Below, in pieces: positions 58,830 through 64,000 of a DNA stretch of 64,000 bases. Both the position numbers and the translations under genes were made by a program. A model generated the notes under the pieces. The model saw nothing but the letters and a program-made list of their open reading frames with translations. It searched no databases and was not told where the DNA came from. Position 1 is the first letter of the stretch, and every line of letters begins with the position of its first letter. This stretch comes from Allodiplogaster sudhausi (lineage: Eukaryota > Nematoda > Chromadorea > Rhabditida > Diplogasteridae), in assembly GCA_945643635.1 (NCBI GenBank), contig CALZFC010000243.1, positions 1,083,501 to 1,147,500 of the forward strand. Reading direction: 5' to 3'.

Positions 58830-59242
58830 GCTCTGCCATGACAAAACTGTCCTGTTTCGCACAATATTCACTGCAAAATTATTCGATGTATGGAATGTCA
58901 AAAAAAATTCATCCTGGCAACTTGGTGATATGCAATTAAAATTACGATTTGAATTTAATGTTCGCCTTTCCGTTTTAGATGTTCAGCAGATGACGATTCT
59001 GCAGTAGAAGCTTTGCAAGTATTTGAAAATGAACATAATATACAGACCGTATTTGTGACTTCATTGCATGGGGGTTGAAATTGGAACTATGCAATGATAT
59101 TGCTAAGAACGGGAGACTTAATCTGAACGGTCGAAGCTGTTATCTTCGCTGTTGGATCTGGAGTGGGAGAGAAGGAAGAAGGGAAAGCGCCCCGGAAGCA
59201 GAGGGTGAGCTTTACTTCGTGGCATCCAGGCCCGAAGTGAAC

Positions 59243-60505
59243 TCATTCACCGAAGCGATTGCGGCAAAACCCAGGCACACACGCGCATCCCGGCACGCAA
59301 TTCTTCGGGCAGATCTGAAAATGGATTTTTTTTTAAATACTGTCCTCTTTCAAAAGAATTGGTTTGGATACTCCTAGAAAATATAATCGAGTACGATGTC
59401 GAAAATAGAACAGATATAAGGTGAATAAAAACGAAGTGTGTAATGTGAAGAGGATGTTATAGAAAGAGAGAGGGAGAGAGGCAGAGAATGAGAGAGAGAG
59501 AAGCCCTTGTCAACCGTCATCTTTCTCGGTTTGCAGCGACTTTCGCATGGGCAGCACGTGTAGAACTGTTCGCCAACGTCGCAGAACGCTAAAAAAGACA
59601 TGGTGATATTTTTTGATAGTACAGTGAATACCGCTGACCATGAGCATTAATCAATAAAACTTCCGCGAGCATTGTTTCCAACCATTTTCTCCAGATAATC
59701 GAGACACTGAAACTAAATTGCAGGCCGTTTAAATTTTTTTGGAGTACCAACATATAAATCCAATTTTGAAAGCTCGAAAAGCTCAACCCTTTACAATTCA
59801 TGTGTAAACAATTTACTTGTCTCTCCAGGAGATGATGTTGTCGCTTCGGAAGTAGTTGGAAGGAGTGATGTTTCGGGCGTTTCGCTAGTCTCGGATGGTG
59901 GACTAGAAGGGTTTGACGCTTCTACTGTTGAGCTGAACTCAGGTGGTGAACCGCCTGGGGTTGAGAGTTCTGGTGTAGAAAAGTCAGAGGTGGAGGCGGC
60001 GGGAGTTGAGACTTCTGGAGTTGATGTCAAGTCAGGGCTGGATCCAAAAGTTGAGGTAGCAGATGGTGAACTAGCGGGGCTGGACGTTTCTTTTGTAGAA
60101 CTTAAATCAGGCGTCGAGCCGCCTGAAGTTGAGAGTTCCGGAGTAGAAAAGTCGGAGGAGGGGGAGGCAGGAGTCGAGACTTCTGGAGTAGTACTCAAGT
60201 CAGGTGTTGAACCCCCAAGCGTTTTGAATTCTCGTGTAGTGCTCAAGCCAGGGTGGTACTGGAAGTAGCAGGGAGAGAAGAAGTCGTAGGCACGGTACCG
60301 TTATCGTCTCTTGGGAACGGATCTTCAATCGGCTGTGCGTTGCAGGCCAGACGAAGATCTGAAAAAAAGCAGTGGTCCTTCAAAGACAATGCAATAATTG
60401 CTTTTATCAAATTCCTCAATATTATACAGTATATAATTTGTATATTGGCACGGTAGACGAACCAATCGCCAGGAGAACAAGGAGAGAAATTCCAGGATTG
60501 AACAT
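59243..60505 (-). CDS. Secreted mucin-like protein with a C-terminal TIL domain
   Basis: Minus-strand exons: 60505-60463 (signal peptide MFNPGISLLVLLAIG), about 60358-59817, 59588-59515, 59314-59243. The second block starts DLRLACNAQPIEDPF and continues into about 150 residues of Ser/Thr/Pro with repeats of STPELST, GGSTPDLSS and TPEVSTPA, a likely O-glycosylated mucin region. The start and the mucin frame differ. A 35-nt GT-AG intron (about 60294-60260) would join them, otherwise it is a frameshift. The TIL domain follows: FCDVGEQFYTCCPCESRC in the third exon, then ICPKNCVPGCACVPGFC in the last exon. The last exon reads NRFGE then stop, so the tenth Cys of the domain is missing unless a GTGAAT donor at about 59251 leads to another exon. 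Confidence 0.66.
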
Positions 60506-62763
60506 TCTCGAGCTGAAAACAAAGAAAGTGTTAATAATTTTTTAATCATATTCTGTTCTGATAATATGTTTTGCAAAGGGGACAAGGTGACTTTTTGTTA
60601 GTTAAAATCTCGCAACTAATGGATCTTTTCACAGGTGTGCAAATGCTTTTAAATACATAGACACAGTCGAGTAGGAAACATTTAAGGGATACGGTTGGCC
60701 TAGCTGCTATGACACACAAGCGCTTTTCGGGGGGTCGAATGATGGGAGTGTCCAGATTCTCCATTTGGCCTGCCTTCTCCTGTTTTCTTATATACCCATG
60801 TTCTTTGATGGTAACGCATACTTCATTAATATGCACCGACATAGCCGAATAGCAATGTTTTCTCTAAATTTGGCCACCATTTGCTGCAATAGTTGGGGAC
60901 AACCAGCAAGAATCAGATTTATTCTTGAGTATCTCTTTCAACACTCGGCTCATGTGCAAATTTGCATATATATGATCAACAACAGCTTGTGCTGATCAGA
61001 ACAGATTGTGTGGTTTCGTCTAGTAAGTGTGACATCACCAAGAGGTACTCGTGATTACGTCGACAGTTCATTGTCGGCAATATTCAATGGACAAAAGTAG
61101 ATTGTAAAAGAATTTCAATCGTTATAATGTGAATTGTATATTTGCTTAATCAAACAGTTTGTTTCAGTCCACAGTTCTGCTTACATAGATGTATATGTAT
61201 ATGTAAGTAGCTAGTGAATTTACGTGTTTCGTCGGATAAGAATTTGCAATTCGCCGCAGTGAATGCTTTATTTGCAGTTAAATCGAACAGTCGCCTATTG
61301 TACAAACAAATGGGTAACGTCATAGGGAGATGAAGGTGGAATTGCCGCATGACAGCGTCATCGATCATGCAATCTAATCATCGGAGGCGGCGCTGGCGCT
61401 GTCTCCGCTGTTGCCTTTGCTGTTGTCTTTGCTGTTGTCCTTGCTGTGGTCCCTGCTGTTGTCTTTGCTGTTCCCTGTGCTGATGCCTCTCATGTCTTCT
61501 CAATTTAATAATACTATATACTATGTAACTGCCATGCCTTATTAATTGATCTTGGCAATCTTATTGTCGCCACACGACGAGCATCATATGGACATGGGTT
61601 TGACGAATGCAGAAGTGGTTCTCTGTTTTTTACTCGTAAGGCCCTTTCAGTCGCTTGTGTTAATCCTACAGTTGCTTGTGCGAACTTGTCCTAAGGCGCT
61701 TGAGAGCTGCCTAACTGCTGACACTTGTTCGTACAGTTGAGGGTTACCAATTAGTACTCAACCTGAAAGATTATTCAGAATTGTGGAATGGACCAATCGT
61801 CTAATCACATCTCATCATTACACACTACACAATCAGGTAATGACGAAAGTGAGCAAATAATCCTTGTATAGTTAATTGTAAGAAATAAGGCTCCGCAATC
61901 TCTCTAGTTTCACGCATATCGCTTCCCCCCCCCACGTGGTACTTCATTAAACTGCACCAACCTAGTTGATAATTCGGTGTTTTCTCTAAACTTCTATCGC
62001 TAATCTGTCGCAGCAAATTTTGATTACATGCTAGTGGAGTTAGATTTAGATTAATTCCTGAGTGTTGTTTGCAATATTATCTCCTTGTACAAGCACAAAA
62101 TCTATTAGCATACTTGTCTTGAACGCCCTATTATGCGGTGTTGCAAAGATAAGTGCTTCTGGAAAACTAAAACCAGACGTGCTGAATTCTGATCTGCATA
62201 CGATAGCCTGTATTCTTTGTAAATTGGGTCATTTGAAAAGCTGCATTTACACACTGAAGAGTTACTGTTTGCAAGCGGAAATAATAAACATGGAGCAGAA
62301 CCCGAAGGCAGTCATCTCATGACTGCCTCGATCTCTTCATCTGCCTATGACTATAACACTATTTGATCGCTACGTCAACACGCGTATGTATATGGAATGA
62401 GAAAATGGCTTGGGAGAGAAAAGGAGATTGTCCTAAGAAGATCTAAACGAAAATATTTCTGTTGATCACTGCTTTAGGGCGCTCATGTTTTTTTTGCAAA
62501 TTCGCAATTAGCATAACCGGGACATTAGAATAATGCTTGTTATGTCAAGAGACAGGACGTGGATGTACCCGCATGCCAATGCCGAACTCATGTCAGTTAT
62601 ATAAAAGGACATGGTGTCGTTCGGAATCCATTCTACATCCTTCAACTTTTCTCAAAAAAATATTATTTTAGAAATATACCGTTTACTTTTTTATGGTAAT
62701 TTATAATTGTTTTTATCGCGTGCGCAGATTACTCGTTCCAAATCCTTATTATCAGATCAGAAT
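60506..62763. other. Intergenic
   Basis: AT-rich, no exon recognised. A Cys/Leu-coding minisatellite lies inside (61395-61490). Confidence 0.5.
61395..61490. repeat. Minisatellite of GCTGTTGTCTTT-type units
   Basis: Imperfect 12-bp units based on TTGCTGTTGTCC, repeated about eight times. Confidence 0.8.
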
Positions 62764-63587
62764 ATGACGAATCTTCCGAGCGTTGCAGTGTTCATGCTTC
62801 TCGTGGGAGGTACAAATTTGTTGTTGCATGACATGAGCTCACTATATAAAGGAGTAGTTCGCTCTAATTACTGTTGAGATGAAAAAATTGTTTCAGCCGA
62901 AAGGAATAGAAATCGGAATTACAGCTTTTGACCTGAGCTGCGAAGGGCAGCCGCTTCCCGGTCTCCCCCTTCCCGATCTTACACTTCCCCTCGACCAGAT
63001 GATCAATCCACGAGAAATAGAAGTTAATTTTTCATTTAAGTTACAAATATTTGAGATTTGTCACGTTAAAATTCTAACAGTAACAAGTTGTGCATTCAGC
63101 TCAGTGCGGCGAGATCGGTGAGTTCTTCTACGTTCAATGTCGCCCCTGTGAGAGCAGTTGCAAGCCCGGGAAACTTTTGCGGTCTCTTGCAATTCAAAAT
63201 AATTAGTGGACCAACATTATTGTCTACCTCTATACACAATGTTTCCTATTGAATTATTGTCTTTTAACGACACAATTTAACATTATGGAATGTAAGAAAA
63301 GGCTTGCGGATCTTCTCATTTCCTCAATTACATGGTTTTCAGTGTATGCATTCTTGGTTTACGTTAATATGTCAATTAGTTTTATACAAAACTACTCCAT
63401 GCAGTAGTCTCTCAACATTGAATTTCAGGCCTGTCCAGCGGGCTGCCGTCCGGGATGTGGTTGTGCGCTTGGCTTCTGCCGCAATAGGCATATTGAATGT
63501 GTCCGCCGGAACAGACGTTGCTCCGAGGTCAAGCTGACCGTCTGTCTGGGGCATCTCCCACTCGTCGGAGGAGGAGACGATGATTGA
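62764..63587 (+). CDS. Small secreted TIL-domain protein 9
   Basis: Exons: 62764-62809 (signal peptide MTNLPSVAVFMLLVG), 62925-63022, 63105-63181, 63429-63587. After AFDLSCEGQ comes a short LPGLPLPDLTLPLDQ stretch, recalling the Leu/Pro repeat protein at 5.8 kb. The TIL domain follows: CGEIGEFFYVQCRPCESSC, then ACPAGCRPGCGCALGFC and HIECVRRNRRC, with a Gly/Asp tail. All ten cysteines are present. The donor after the third exon (GGTCTC at 63181) leaves the frame two bases out of phase with the last exon, so either a non-GT donor is used or the copy has a small lesion. The closest relative is the minus-strand gene at 59.2 kb. Confidence 0.66.
62968..63055 (+). repeat. 88-bp exact duplicate, copy 1 (inside TIL protein 9)
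   Basis: Starts CCTTCCCGATCTTACACTTC and ends CAAATATTTGAG. It is identical to 63913-64000. Confidence 0.95.
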
Positions 63588-63912
63588 CCATCTTTAATGG
63601 AAAATCCCATTCCACACGTGTCCATCATTCATGCCCCCCGTGCTTATTTTCTTTTCCTTTTTTTAAAACTCGTATGGTATAATTAGTCTTCGATCCTTTT
63701 AAATTAGTGAGCGGTTGTTTACATTAGAAGGGATGCCAGCACTTGAGTGGTATCGATGGAAATTATGATGCATAAAACATTTTAAAAAATCTTTTTTTTT
63801 TATTTTAGCTCAAATTCCGATTCAGATGAGCGAATCCTACCCTTATTTAAATTTTTAAAGCATTAACGTATGTAAATGGAATATTCGAAAAAACGTTATA
63901 GTTGTGAAAAAA
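63588..63912. other. Downstream of TIL protein 9
   Basis: AT-rich, nothing recognised. Confidence 0.5.
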
Positions 63913-64000
63913 CCTTCCCGATCTTACACTTCCCCTCGACCAGATGATCAATCCACGAGAAATAGAAGTTAATTTTTCATTTAAGTTACAAATATTTGAG
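63913..64000 (+). repeat. 88-bp exact duplicate, copy 2 (runs off the window)
   Basis: Identical to 62968-63055 up to the last base of the window. The upstream flank differs (AAAAAA instead of CCCCC). Confidence 0.95.

Noticed and set aside
1..64000. CRISPR arrays, operons, ribosome binding sites, prophage or bacterial insertion sequences
   Set aside because: The window is spliced eukaryotic DNA; the repeats found are tandem or inverted eukaryotic elements.

Overview
This is eukaryotic DNA, almost certainly from a nematode. The genes are cut into many short exons with small AT-rich introns, GTAAG/GTTTG-type donors and TTTCAG-type acceptors. GC-rich exons stand in AT-rich spacers. The gene content is also nematode-like: a divergent PP1-type phosphatase, a Cys-loop ligand-gated channel, paired seven-transmembrane chemoreceptors and many secreted TIL-domain (Ascaris-type) protease inhibitors. 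I cannot name the species. All exon structures were read by hand from splice signals, reading phase and comparison between paralogs inside the window.

Layout. 1-774: 3' end of a PP1-like phosphatase. 2108-4803: secreted TIL protein 1. 5812-7387: secreted protein with a long Leu/Pro/Thr repeat. 7455-10006 (minus): two tandem relatives, one apparently decayed and one multi-exon Cys/Lys-rich protein, each with a TATA box. 11189-14191: Cys-loop channel. 14874-15663: an orphan chemoreceptor exon and another orphan exon. 17142-22192: two tandem serpentine receptors with identical exon layout. 22791-52588: the main array of TIL genes (proteins 2 to 8) plus one decayed copy. 56634-58704: Lys/Glu-rich protein whose central exons match the minus-strand gene near 9 kb. 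59243-60505 (minus): mucin-like protein with a TIL domain. 62764-63587: TIL protein 9.

The dominant theme is local duplication of secreted inhibitor genes. Most start with a signal-peptide exon of about 40 nt ending in phase 1. A ladder of small exons follows, each coding one short Cys module, alternating between a C-x-PCP-x-C type and a DPC-x-C-xxG-xx-C type. One to five TIL domains come last, each split by an intron between its fourth and fifth cysteines. Copies differ in TIL number, and several are degenerate. TIL domains normally inhibit secreted serine proteases, so the cluster probably makes extracellular inhibitors, but their targets cannot be read from sequence.

Mobile DNA is dense between and inside these genes. 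There are three copies of a 1.45-kb TA-flanked fold-back element, one 2.3-kb fold-back element, a miniature LTR element with intact 157-bp LTRs and a 4-bp target duplication, a probable solo LTR, a MITE whose end serves as a splice acceptor, and a perfect 45-bp hairpin. tRNA-like modules recur in several of these elements and in the same intron of both receptors.
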